Source: Calothrix sp. NIES-2100
GTDB lineage: Bacteria; Cyanobacteriota; Cyanobacteriia; Cyanobacteriales; Nostocaceae
Reading direction: 5' to 3'
Assembly: GCF_002368195.1 (NCBI RefSeq)
Contig: NZ_AP018178.1
Span: 3,697,421-3,761,420, forward strand
DNA: 64,000 nt
The translations under genes were made by a program, and so were the position numbers. Under the pieces are notes generated by a model that was given only the letters and a program-made list of their open reading frames with translations, did no database searches and was not told the DNA's origin. Positions 27,881 through 36,706 of the stretch are shown here, in pieces (the stretch's first letter is position 1; the number at the start of each line of letters is the position of its first letter).

Positions 27881-28753
27881 TCAAAAACCCCGCCATAAGT
27901 ATTCTGTCAGCTGCCGTCCCACAATACGCTCTTCCTTGGGATCGGGGGGCAAATTCCAACGTAGAGATTGATAGAGTAGATGGCGATTCAGGTCAAAGGT
28001 GGCTTCAATTAGTTCACCATAGTTTGTGGCGGCATCAATTGCCCAGTAATAGTAAGCAAAGATGGCAGAAATAATGCCCACAGGAGCCGCCCACCAAGCC
28101 CAAAATGTCCAGAGGATAAATAACAGACTCCACAGCAAGAAGCGGACGGCGGTGTTGAGGTCGGCGCGGGCTTCTTGCAGGTCTTTTTTGACTGCATCGG
28201 GGAGGAGAAGCCACAGGCGTGACCAGCAGATGATCGCATCTAATCCATATTTTTCTAAGGGGCGTTGTTCGGCAGCACGGAGGATGTTACCCAGGCGAGT
28301 GGGCATGAGTTGGTTAGGCAGGGGGAGGTGGAGTTGCTGCCAGTCGAGTTGGATCAGTTCATCGCGCTGTTCGGCAGTGAGGGAATTGAGACGTTGAAGT
28401 GTTTGCCAGCGATCGCTAATCCGTTGACTGCGTTTCGCTTCTCTGGCGATCAACCAACGACGCAAAGGACGCAGCCACGGATGCCAATAGCCTTCCAGAA
28501 AACGCAGCACAGGCAAATCGAAGCGTTGCACCACGAAGCCAGAGGCGACAATCAGGCAGAAAACGCCGACAAGGATAGCGATTTGTAGGGGTTCGCTTTG
28601 TTGACTGAACCACGTGCTAGCACGTTTCCAGCCGAAGCGCTGTAGTCCGGCTGCGGTTCCCCCTGCCCAAAAGACAAAGGCGGGGGTGAGCAGGGTGGCA
28701 ACCCATTGCTCGGCGAGTTTGCTGCCAAAGCTTTCCAGGAATTTTGCGGACAT
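27881..28753 (-). CDS. Multi-pass membrane protein, last gene of the CHAT operon
   Basis: 290 residues. Predicted membrane segments are at about 18-37, 56-76 and a paired hairpin at 205-238 rich in Trp (LFILWTFWAWWAAP). Between them lies a charged cytoplasmic helical region (100-200, with KRSQRISDRW and LNSLTAEQRDEL). I recognise no enzyme motif. It starts 15 bases after the zinc-ribbon gene and is the third gene of the unit. A membrane effector or anchor released or cut by the CHAT protease is a reasonable guess, not shown. Its GC content looks higher than that of its neighbours. Confidence 0.7.
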   Translation of the reverse strand: MSAKFLESFGSKLAEQWVATLLTPAFVFWAGGTAAGLQRFGWKRASTWFSQQSEPLQIAILVGVFCLIVASGFVVQRFDLPVLRFLEGYWHPWLRPLRRWLIAREAKRSQRISDRWQTLQRLNSLTAEQRDELIQLDWQQLHLPLPNQLMPTRLGNILRAAEQRPLEKYGLDAIICWSRLWLLLPDAVKKDLQEARADLNTAVRFLLWSLLFILWTFWAWWAAPVGIISAIFAYYYWAIDAATNYGELIEATFDLNRHLLYQSLRWNLPPDPKEERIVGRQLTEYLWRGF

Positions 28754-28768
28754 GATGCACCTTGGCAG

Positions 28769-29152
28769 TTATGCCTGATCTAAGGGCAGATTGTGGGTAG
28801 GGCAACGGGGTGGCTCAATGCCAACTCTGGGACGATACCATGTGTAGTCGCCTTGGGGACAAACAAATTTGGCAGCATTCACAATTGAACCCTGACCAGG
28901 TAAGGGAGAGAAGCTTCTCAAATGCTCTGGTTGTTGTTTATCTTGGAGAAATCTGGACAACCATTCACGGGTGGCATCTTGGGCGGCTAGAAGTTCCAGG
29001 ATGAGGTTATCGATGGGTTGCCTAGTGTTGGCTTGTGCCAGCAGATCAGCAAGTTGTTGGTCAATCTCTTCTGCTTGTGCGGTTGAGAGCAATTCACTGA
29101 GGTATGGACGGATGGAACGGGCGGCTTCTAGGATATCAGCGGATTCGTACAT
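28769..29152 (-). CDS. Small helical protein with zinc-ribbon-like tail
   Basis: 127 residues. The N-terminal 75 are helical and Leu/Ala-rich. The C-terminal 35 contain C98-P, then W105-Y-R, then C117-P-T-H120 (KFVCPQGDYTWYR, PPRCPTHNLPL), a compact metal-binding ribbon with three obvious ligands. This C-terminal pattern is, to my recollection, frequent in small cyanobacterial proteins encoded beside CHAT or vWA conflict genes. It lies 34 bases after the CHAT gene and 15 before the membrane gene. An adaptor or CHAT substrate is inferred. Confidence 0.65.
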   Translation of the reverse strand: MYESADILEAARSIRPYLSELLSTAQAEEIDQQLADLLAQANTRQPIDNLILELLAAQDATREWLSRFLQDKQQPEHLRSFSPLPGQGSIVNAAKFVCPQGDYTWYRPRVGIEPPRCPTHNLPLDQA

Positions 29153-29186
29153 GATGGGTTATCTCCTGGTGATGAATAATAAACAT

Positions 29187-32100
29187 TTACACACCCACAT
29201 AATGAAAGGCTGCCCAGTGGAAGGGATGGGCGAAATCCCTAGCTTTGGGGTTTGAAAGGAGAACAGACTTATACAGGAAGCTAGCAGTTTCGGCGGGCAT
29301 TTTTACCTGAGCGACGAATTCAGGTAGTGAAGCTTTGAAGTAGGCGACTTTTTCACTGTTAGTAGAATCCCGTACCCACCGTTGGGCTTGACGAAGAGCT
29401 TGGTCGATTTCCAGATTATCGCTCCGCCAGAAGTCATAGAAGCGGGTGAGGAGCATCATAGTACTGAGGTCGGAAACTGACCACAGGGAAGCTGCAACGC
29501 CGGCGACACCTGCCTGGAGTAAACCTGTAGGTAGACTGATGGCTTCGTCAGCCAGTTCAATTCCTGCTAGTCCAGTTTCGCAAGCGGAGAGGATGGCCAA
29601 GCGAATGCCGTCGAGTTTGAGGTCAAGGAGATCGCGCAGGGTGAGCAGTCCATCGCTCATGGCAAGTCCACTGGTGAGGGGTTCTCGGAGGTTGGCTGTG
29701 CCGTGGCAGGAGAGGTGCAGAACGTTGTAGTGAGGCAGAGCAGCAAGAACATCTGAGAGTGCAGCTTGTTCGTGTTGTAGAACTTTGTGCTGGGGGAAGG
29801 TGGCAACAGCAGCAGTAACTTCACGAGTAGAATTGGGCAAATCTTTACAGGGATTATCAATTGCTAGTATGGAATTTGCCACAGTCCGTTGAGCAATTTC
29901 CTGAGCCGTTGAGAGCGATCGCGCATTGGGAACATAGGTAAACTGGATGGCATCCAGGGCGTAGTACTTTCCAGTGGGAGCGGTAGAATCTTCGACCCAG
30001 GCAGCGTGCAGGGGGAGAAAGCTGAGTAAACCTGTTGGAATGAGAGTGGCTTGCTGGAAATTGTTCTGCTGGAGGTGCTTGATTAGGGGTAACATCAGGG
30101 GTTGCCAGAGTTGGCGAGTGCCTTGTTCAATCGCGGCTAGCCAAGCTGGGCGGTTGGTTTGTGATTGGTCATAATAAGCCCTGAACCAGGCTAGGAAGAT
30201 TTCTCCTAGGCTGTTTTCGGTGAGGTCATCCAACCAAAGATCATCAATGCCCTTTTGGGTGACGATCAGGGCGAGGCTACCAGCAGGACTGGTTACGAGA
30301 TAGACGAGCGGGATACCAGGGCGGAGAGCTTGGCGGATGTCATCGAAGCTGGGTTGAGCCAACAAGTCTTCATAGCCCGGAACTTGGCGAATTTGATCAA
30401 TGATTTTTGTCAAGGTTTCGCGTAGTTGCAGGGCTTGGGAGCGGAGAGCCTCGGGGGTAAGGCTATGGCGATCATCTGAGGTGATCCGCAGGCGTTGTTG
30501 CGTTTCGAGGTTACGGAGTTGGTTGGTGGTATCTGTGTATTGAGTATAAAGGCTGGGGGCGAGTTGCTGAAGTTGAGTGAGGTTGGCTCTGTCTCTGTCT
30601 AGGGTTTCACTGAATCCACGGGCGCGACCTTGCTCTAGGGTAAGAACAGCCGCTTGCAGGTCGCCACTGCGGGCGAGAGCATAGGCAGCAAGACGCGGCA
30701 AAGCGTTGGTTTCGGCAAGTTCGACGGCTTTGCCATCAAGCAGGATGGCAGATTGGTAGAGGTTCTCGCCAGCTTGGAGGGCTTTGGTGTAGGCACTAGC
30801 GGCTTCTGCCCAAGCTTGTTGCTCAAAATGGAGTTTACCGAGGTTGCGGGCTGTTGTGCGGCAATTATCTGGAAACGTATCCGCAGCGTAAACATCCAAA
30901 GCTTGCTTGTAATAAGCGATCGCTTGCCGCAAATTCATCTCTGGTGAACCAGTGAGCCGTAACTTGTAAGCTTCTCCCAGGTTATTATTTGTTTCTGCCC
31001 ATTGTTCAGGAAAATCACTTTTTCTACGTACTGCTAACGCCTGCTGCCCATGCTCGATTGCTTGCTCAACATTATTAGCTTTAAGGTAAGCGATCGCCAG
31101 GTTGTTTTGAACCGATGCCCACTCTTGTGGAAAGGCGGAGCGCTTGTAAATCTTTAATGCTTGTTCACAATGGGTAATAGCTTGTTGTAAATTCTTTGAA
31201 CGTTCTCCTTGCAAGCGGGAAATATAGGCAAGCCCTAAATTGAGATGAGTCATTGCCCAGAATTCTGGAAATGATTCCTCGGTGCGAACTTGTAGCGCTT
31301 GTTCATAGTGAAAAATAGCTTTTTCCAAATTATCAGATAGCTCACCGCGCAACCTTTGAGCATAGGCGGTTGCTAAGTTATGCTGCGTCATTGCCCACTT
31401 TTCTGGGAAAACATCACGGGTACGAACTTCTAGTGCTTGATTACAGTACTCAATAGCACGATCCAAGTTATCAGCTCGTTCTCCATGAATGCGGTGAATA
31501 TAAGCATTTGCTAGGTTATTCTGGACACGCGCCCATTCTGTAGGATAAGTGTCACGAGTGTAAACCTCTAACGCTTGTTCATAATGTCTGATGGACTGTT
31601 CCAAACTATTAGCACGATTTTCTCGAATCCGATTTTTGTATGCAATACCAATGTCAAGATGTGTCGCAGCCCATTCATTAGGAAATTCCGAACTCGAAAA
31701 AACCTGTAATGCCTGAAGATAATGATAAATTGCACGTTCTAGGTTTTCAGCGCGATCTTCAACACGGCGTTCTGCATAAGCGGATGCAAGTGTGTGCTGA
31801 ATTTTCGCCCAATCATAAGTCGGAGGCTCCTGTGGAGGTAGGATTGTTAGCGCCTGGTGACAATGCCAAATAGCTCGTTCAATGCTTTGAGTTATTTCAG
31901 TTTCGTTGCGCTCAAGGTAGCTTATGGCTGAAGCATGATGGCGCATTGCTTCCATTTGCCTGAGAGCAGGAGGTTGTTCTGAGGGAGTGGGTAAACATGA
32001 AAGTTCAGCAAACGCAACTTCAATGCCTACATCACGACATCGGCGAAGCAAATCATGCAGACCCATTAACCAAGAGACTCTGGAGAAATCTTCTGCATAC

Positions 32101-32504
32101 TTCACTAATAAATCAGTCAAAACGCGATCAGCTTCATCTGTTAACAACAATTCCTGATATTGCTCTACAACACGCTTTCCTTCTTCTGGTGTTCGGGTAT
32201 TGCCAAAGATCAGAACGGCTTTGGTTACTTGTTTAATCTGTTGTGAATCAGCTTGCTCGCTAAATGCCTGCTCTATTCCCACTTCACGACAGCGACGCAA
32301 AAGAGTACGGTCTTCAGTTAAAAGGTATGTGGCCGTAGAATTACCTTCATTATATTCCAATAACTCTACAAATATCTGATCCGCAGTATCTGTCAACAAT
32401 AGGTCTTGATATTCTGTCAAAATACGCTTACTTTCCTCTATATCAAAGGAAGTGATGAATGCCTGAACAGCCTCAAAAAAACTTTCACGATTCGGTAGCG
32501 TCAT
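29187..32504 (-). CDS. TPR-CHAT caspase-like protease
   Basis: 1105 residues. Residues 1-175 contain two related helical units, each with LLLTD(T/E)AD and LLRRCR(E/D)VGIE. About 200-600 is a TPR array with nearly regular 50-residue units (AIYHYEQALQVRT and similar). A linker is followed by the CHAT domain (about 770-1100). The catalytic dyad is His934 (LHLSCHGTA) and Cys975 (ILSACETGLAG), with AGVAGVAASLWSVSD after it. CHAT proteins are clan CD proteases; known systems, such as TPR-CHAT with gasdermin or the CRISPR-associated Craspase, act in anti-phage defence. It is the first gene of a three-gene unit with no gasdermin-like ORF visible. Confidence 0.92.
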   Translation of the reverse strand: MTLPNRESFFEAVQAFITSFDIEESKRILTEYQDLLLTDTADQIFVELLEYNEGNSTATYLLTEDRTLLRRCREVGIEQAFSEQADSQQIKQVTKAVLIFGNTRTPEEGKRVVEQYQELLLTDEADRVLTDLLVKYAEDFSRVSWLMGLHDLLRRCRDVGIEVAFAELSCLPTPSEQPPALRQMEAMRHHASAISYLERNETEITQSIERAIWHCHQALTILPPQEPPTYDWAKIQHTLASAYAERRVEDRAENLERAIYHYLQALQVFSSSEFPNEWAATHLDIGIAYKNRIRENRANSLEQSIRHYEQALEVYTRDTYPTEWARVQNNLANAYIHRIHGERADNLDRAIEYCNQALEVRTRDVFPEKWAMTQHNLATAYAQRLRGELSDNLEKAIFHYEQALQVRTEESFPEFWAMTHLNLGLAYISRLQGERSKNLQQAITHCEQALKIYKRSAFPQEWASVQNNLAIAYLKANNVEQAIEHGQQALAVRRKSDFPEQWAETNNNLGEAYKLRLTGSPEMNLRQAIAYYKQALDVYAADTFPDNCRTTARNLGKLHFEQQAWAEAASAYTKALQAGENLYQSAILLDGKAVELAETNALPRLAAYALARSGDLQAAVLTLEQGRARGFSETLDRDRANLTQLQQLAPSLYTQYTDTTNQLRNLETQQRLRITSDDRHSLTPEALRSQALQLRETLTKIIDQIRQVPGYEDLLAQPSFDDIRQALRPGIPLVYLVTSPAGSLALIVTQKGIDDLWLDDLTENSLGEIFLAWFRAYYDQSQTNRPAWLAAIEQGTRQLWQPLMLPLIKHLQQNNFQQATLIPTGLLSFLPLHAAWVEDSTAPTGKYYALDAIQFTYVPNARSLSTAQEIAQRTVANSILAIDNPCKDLPNSTREVTAAVATFPQHKVLQHEQAALSDVLAALPHYNVLHLSCHGTANLREPLTSGLAMSDGLLTLRDLLDLKLDGIRLAILSACETGLAGIELADEAISLPTGLLQAGVAGVAASLWSVSDLSTMMLLTRFYDFWRSDNLEIDQALRQAQRWVRDSTNSEKVAYFKASLPEFVAQVKMPAETASFLYKSVLLSNPKARDFAHPFHWAAFHYVGV

Positions 32505-33047
32505 TTTCTCTCTTCCTTAACCAAAGGTTTCTTAAAGGTCAAAGATTGGGAATTAACTGCGATTCTTACCCTAATATTTAGATTTAGTGAGACCAATTCT
32601 ATTTGCAGTTGCGCTATATTCGCCCGCAGGCTGGAAGCTAGTGGCTTACAAACAGAGCTTACCTCCGTGGGCTAATTAGGCGCATCTTCATCCAGAAACG
32701 GTATGACTGCGATCGCTCTGTGCCGATGCAAAAAAAACTACAAAACGATAATTACCTTTTCCGGAAATTTTTGCTACACACTTAGATAGTTTTAGCGAGA
32801 TGATGAACAGTGTTGCTCTTTGGGAGAACTTCAAGGAGAGCTTATGTTATCTAGTGAGTTACTGGGATGGTGTAATTTATACTGAGTAGCGATATGCGGC
32901 GAGTAAACATCTAACTAAATGCATACAGTCTCAGATTTGGGGAACACTGAATAATAAACTTCACGATTTTAACCTTAGTTAAGTAATCGAGCGTCTAAGG
33001 GAATTTCAGGTTACAAATTAGAACATGGTCTTGGGTGTTGCTATTTT
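32505..33047. other. Divergent promoter region between the CHAT operon and the cysteine hydrolase
   Basis: About 540 bases without a supported gene. Only AT-rich sequence, a HIP1-like site near 32708 and a short stretch with GCCCGCAGGCTGGAAGC are seen. It should hold the promoters of both flanking units. No RNA structure was recognised. Confidence 0.5.
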
Positions 33048-33827
33048 ATGAATCAGCCTTTTCGGTCATTGGGAGTTGCACCAAATGCTTGGACAGTGAA
33101 TCAGGCGATCGCAGACATTACTCGTCCGCCAAAGACCCCACAACCCGCTATTTTATCAACAGAAACTAAAACCCTGCGACTGGACTTGGCAAAAGCTGCC
33201 ATTATCGTCATTGATATGCAAAACGACTTTTGCCACCCCGATGGCTGGTTAGCCCATATCGGTGTAGATGTTTCCCCAGCCCGCAAGCCAATTGCACCTT
33301 TACAAAACTTACTACCACAGCTGCGTGGGGCTGGTGTGCCGGTAATTTGGTTAAATTGGGGAAATCGTCCTGATTTACTGAATATTAGTGCTGGTTTGCA
33401 TCACGTTTACAACCCCACAGGCGACGGCGTGGGATTAGGCCATCCCTTACCTACCAATGGTGCTAAAGTACTCATGGCGGGTAGTTGGGCAGCAGCAGTA
33501 GTAGACGAACTCCAACAGTTACCGTCAGATATTCTGATTGATAAATATCGCATGAGCGGCTTTTGGGATACTCCCTTAGATAGTATCTTGCGTAACTTGG
33601 GAACAACGACAATCTTTTTTGCTGGTGTCAATGCCGATCAATGTGTGATGGCTACCCTATGTGATGCCAACTTTTTAGGATATGACTGCATTTTAGTCAA
33701 AGATTGCACTGCTACAACCTCCCCCGACTATTGTTGGCTGGCGACGTTGTACAACGTCAAACAATGCTTCGGTTTTGTGACTGACTCCCAAGAGATTTTA
33801 ACAGCATTGCAAAATGCTAATTCTTGA
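33048..33827 (+). CDS. Isochorismatase-family cysteine hydrolase
   Basis: 259 residues. The catalytic triad of the family is visible: Asp56 in VIDMQNDF, Lys166 in LIDKYRMSGFW and Cys199 in NADQCVMATL, with the usual cis-peptide before Cys. An N-terminal extension of about 45 residues precedes the domain. The family hydrolyses isochorismate, nicotinamide, ureidoacrylate, biuret or similar amides, and the specificity here is not evident. It is followed 39 bases later by a cupin gene, probably in one transcript. Confidence 0.9.
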   Translation: MNQPFRSLGVAPNAWTVNQAIADITRPPKTPQPAILSTETKTLRLDLAKAAIIVIDMQNDFCHPDGWLAHIGVDVSPARKPIAPLQNLLPQLRGAGVPVIWLNWGNRPDLLNISAGLHHVYNPTGDGVGLGHPLPTNGAKVLMAGSWAAAVVDELQQLPSDILIDKYRMSGFWDTPLDSILRNLGTTTIFFAGVNADQCVMATLCDANFLGYDCILVKDCTATTSPDYCWLATLYNVKQCFGFVTDSQEILTALQNANS

Positions 33828-33866
33828 GTTTTGCTGGACATCAACAACTTCAGAGGAGATAAATTA

Positions 33867-34322
33867 ATGCACGCTACTCGTTGCGTAATTCCTGTGATTA
33901 AATCTCCCAAAGATTATCAAGTTTACCGCATTAGCCCTCACGATTCTAATCGGTTAGCAATTATTTTTGATACAGCAAATGCTAATACTTCCTTAACTTG
34001 CTGTGTAGAAATTTTTGATGTGGGTGGGCAAACTCCACCTAATCGTCATCAATGGGCAGTAGAAATGTTTTTTGTCTTAAAAGGGGAAGGTATAGCTCTT
34101 TGTGATGGTAAGCAAGTTGCTATTAAAGCCGGAGATAGTTTATTAGTACCGCCTACAGGCACTCATTTGATTAAAAATACAGGTTCAACTCGCTTGTATA
34201 CATTAACAGTTATGGTGCCTAATGAAGATTTTTCCGAATTAATTCGGAGTGGTACACCAATGGAGTTAGATGCAGAAGATATGGCGGTACTAGGGAGATC
34301 AGATGCTTTGATGCCCTGTTAA
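33867..34322 (+). CDS. Cupin-domain protein
   Basis: 151 residues from the ATG at 33867, which has GAGGAG at good spacing; an upstream TTG frame is ignored. A single beta-barrel cupin has motif 1 NRHQWAVEMFFVLKGEG (His and Glu ligands) and motif 2 GDSLLVPPTGTHLIKN (His). It probably binds a metal. It could act on, or sense, the product of the cysteine hydrolase next door. The family is broad and the reaction unknown. Confidence 0.87.
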   Translation: MHATRCVIPVIKSPKDYQVYRISPHDSNRLAIIFDTANANTSLTCCVEIFDVGGQTPPNRHQWAVEMFFVLKGEGIALCDGKQVAIKAGDSLLVPPTGTHLIKNTGSTRLYTLTVMVPNEDFSELIRSGTPMELDAEDMAVLGRSDALMPC

Positions 34323-34562
34323 AATAATTCGTAATTGATAATTCGTAATTCGTAATTAAAGACGGTTGGAGATGGGGATGTAGACCCCGACTTAAACAAA
34401 TCCACTTATAGACGAAGGGGAATTAAACCCAAAAATTACGTTCGCGATCTTCAAAGCGGTAGCGACTGTGCGTAGCGTCAGCGTCTCCCCCAGTGAGAAG
34501 GAGCGTCACTTGTACTCTTGCAAGTCGAATGATTACGAATTATGAATTAGTAATTAGTTAAA
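34323..34562. repeat. Repeat-rich gap (ATTCGTA units and GC-rich palindromes)
   Basis: AATTCGTA-type units occur at about 34328-34360, and reversed TACGAATTATGAATTAGTAATTAG near 34533-34558. Between them is a GCGTAGCGTCAGCGTCTCCC stretch of the kind dispersed in Nostocales genomes. No gene. Confidence 0.6.
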
Positions 34563-34738
34563 TCAAGTGTTTTTCCGCAAATGGGTAATAGAATGAACCA
34601 GGTTGGCTGGATCGACTGGCGGAGGAATATGCTGGGGAAAACCTGCTAGGATTGCCTGTTTTTCGTCAATTTCTCCTGCATAGGCAGAGTCAGAGCGATC
34701 GCGGGAATCTGTCCGCCCTGCTCTAGTGGTAAGTCCCT
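34563..34738 (-). pseudogene. Frameshifted receiver-domain fragment of a hybrid kinase
   Basis: Read on the minus strand, GGQIPAIALT is followed, after a two-base (CT) insertion, by AYAGEIDEKQAILAGFPQH, then PPPVDPANLVHSITHLRKNT and a stop at 34563. This is the last part of a response-regulator receiver domain, with LTAYA and the KPVDP-like loop whose Lys has become Pro. No upstream remainder is visible past about 34740. It resembles the receiver end of the large hybrid at 52680 and is probably a relic of another hybrid kinase. Confidence 0.75.
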
Positions 34739-34759
34739 GAGTTTCCTAGCCCCTAGCCC

Positions 34760-36604
34760 TCAATTTTGAGGATTTACTAGGCTGGGATCGCTTGCTTGAC
34801 TGGGCGGAATTTGCTCAATTGGAATCAATGCTTCCATCACAGCTTTGACAATCGGTGCAGCGACGGTAGAACCATAGGCATTTTCTCCTTTTGGCTCATC
34901 TACTAATGCCAAAACAACATAGCGGGGAGATTCTACAGGTAAAATCCCGACGAAGCTGGTGATTCTAGCGCCAGCGATATAACCACCAGAGGCACTAGCT
35001 TTTTGTGCTGTACCTGTTTTACCACCGATCCGGTATCGTGGTATTTGTGCCACCTTGCCAGTGCCTTCAGAAACTACAGATTCCATCATCTCCACTACTC
35101 GTTGGGTTGTCGCTCTGGAGAAAATTTGACGTGGTGTAGGGAGAGTGGGTACATAATGCATCTGCCCTTTGCTATCAACTAGCCCACGGACAACATGAGG
35201 TGTTACCAATTTACCCCCATTAGCTAAAGCGCCGTGCATTTGTACTAGCTGCAAGGGTGTTAAAGAAAAGCCTTGGCCAAAAGAGGTAGTTGCAGGTTCA
35301 ATTGGTGAGGAAATAAACTCTTCTTGACTTTTGAGCCGACTGCCGACTTCAAAAGGCAAATCTGTATCAACGGTTTGCCCTAATCCTAAACGTTCCAGCC
35401 AATTGTAGTAGATATTGGGCTGCAATCGTTGGATCATTTGTACCATGCCAATATTGCTGGAATGTTGGAGAATTTGCGCAATGTTGATTTGCCCGTAACG
35501 TTTGTTTTCCGCATTTTTAATGATGCGATCGGCTACTGCTATTGAACCAGGGTCATTAAATACATCGTCTGGTTTAATTACACCATTTTCGAGAGCGATC
35601 GCTACATTTAATGGCTTGAATGTCGATCCTGGTTCGTAAAGATCTGCTACTGTCCAGTTTTTAAACAGTTCGATTTTAGCTTTGGAGTACTGATTGGGAT
35701 CGTAAGTAGGTTGGGAAACTAAAGCCAGTATCGAACCATCCGATGCATCCATGACAATTACTCCGCCTCGTTTTGCACCAAACTTTTCCATCTGTTGTTT
35801 GAGCGCAGAACGAGCTGCCCGTTGCAGGCGACTATCGAGAGTTAATTGTAATTGCAAATCATCAAAATGCAAAAATCCTTCCGGTGCATGATCTGGCATC
35901 AATGCGCCATTACCAGCCCGACTTAAGCGCACCGTTTGCACAGAACGTTCTAATAACTTCTCTTGACTATATTCCACACCTGCCTGACCGCGACGGTCAA
36001 GATTCACGTAACCCACCACATCAGCGGCTAAATCTTCTTGTGGGTAAAAACGCGAGTATTTTTGTGTAAATTCAAACCCATTTAAATGTAATGCGATAAA
36101 GCGATCGGCAATTTCTTCCGGCAATGCTGGGGCCAGTGTAATCCCACTTTTTTTACTTTCAAAGATTTTTACTAAATCAGCAGCATCTTTGTTGATTATT
36201 GGAGCCAGAATTTTGGCTATTTCTTCATTAGACTTATCAAACAGCTTGGGATGGGCAAAAACAGTATATACCGGACGGTCGATCGCCAACAAATTATTGC
36301 TGCGATCGATTACCGGGCGACGCGGCATAAAAGGTCTTAAATTTACCATTTGCTGGTTTCTGGCCCTTTCTGTGAGCTTTGCTCCCCGGACAATTTGTAA
36401 TTGATACAAATTAATCGCCAGCCCCAACCCGGCGGCAATTAGTAAACCCCATGTGATGAACAGTCGAGTTCTGCTATTAGCTAGTTTGTCTTCAGTATTC
36501 GAGGTCGATTCCTCTAGTAAACCTTGTTGAGAAAACTTCTTCCGCCTTGTAAAATCTGAATGGCGAAAATTTTTGAATTTGCTTCTACTTGGTGACTTAC
36601 GCAT
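34760..36604 (-). CDS. ftsI: Septal peptidoglycan transpeptidase (PBP2/FtsI class B)
   Basis: 614 residues. Order: basic cytoplasmic tail, membrane helix (about 48-67), pedestal domain with PRRPVIDRSNNLLAIDRP, and transpeptidase domain. Catalytic motifs are S327-T-F-K330 (YEPGSTFKPL), S382-S-N384 (HSSNIGM) and KTGTAQ near 520. It cross-links peptidoglycan at the division septum. It is encoded about 100 bases downstream of a small membrane protein gene resembling FtsL, and the pair is likely to be co-transcribed. Confidence 0.93.
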   Translation of the reverse strand: MRKSPSRSKFKNFRHSDFTRRKKFSQQGLLEESTSNTEDKLANSRTRLFITWGLLIAAGLGLAINLYQLQIVRGAKLTERARNQQMVNLRPFMPRRPVIDRSNNLLAIDRPVYTVFAHPKLFDKSNEEIAKILAPIINKDAADLVKIFESKKSGITLAPALPEEIADRFIALHLNGFEFTQKYSRFYPQEDLAADVVGYVNLDRRGQAGVEYSQEKLLERSVQTVRLSRAGNGALMPDHAPEGFLHFDDLQLQLTLDSRLQRAARSALKQQMEKFGAKRGGVIVMDASDGSILALVSQPTYDPNQYSKAKIELFKNWTVADLYEPGSTFKPLNVAIALENGVIKPDDVFNDPGSIAVADRIIKNAENKRYGQINIAQILQHSSNIGMVQMIQRLQPNIYYNWLERLGLGQTVDTDLPFEVGSRLKSQEEFISSPIEPATTSFGQGFSLTPLQLVQMHGALANGGKLVTPHVVRGLVDSKGQMHYVPTLPTPRQIFSRATTQRVVEMMESVVSEGTGKVAQIPRYRIGGKTGTAQKASASGGYIAGARITSFVGILPVESPRYVVLALVDEPKGENAYGSTVAAPIVKAVMEALIPIEQIPPSQASDPSLVNPQN

Positions 36605-36706
36605 TGGGTTTGTCCATTGTCAATAGTCCAGAGTCAATAGTCCAGAGTCAATAGTCTCAAGTCCAAAGTCAATTGACCAATGACTATTGACCATTGACTC
36701 TTAACT
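36605..36706. repeat. Heptamer repeats between ftsI and the FtsL-like gene
   Basis: CAATAGTC/CAGAGTC and CATTGAC/CAATGAC units are in tandem. The two halves are partly reverse-complementary and could fold into a long imperfect hairpin. Confidence 0.8.

Noticed and set aside
27585..27959. ORFs at 27585-27770 (plus) and 27645-27959 (minus)
   Set aside because: They are readings of interspersed repeat DNA.
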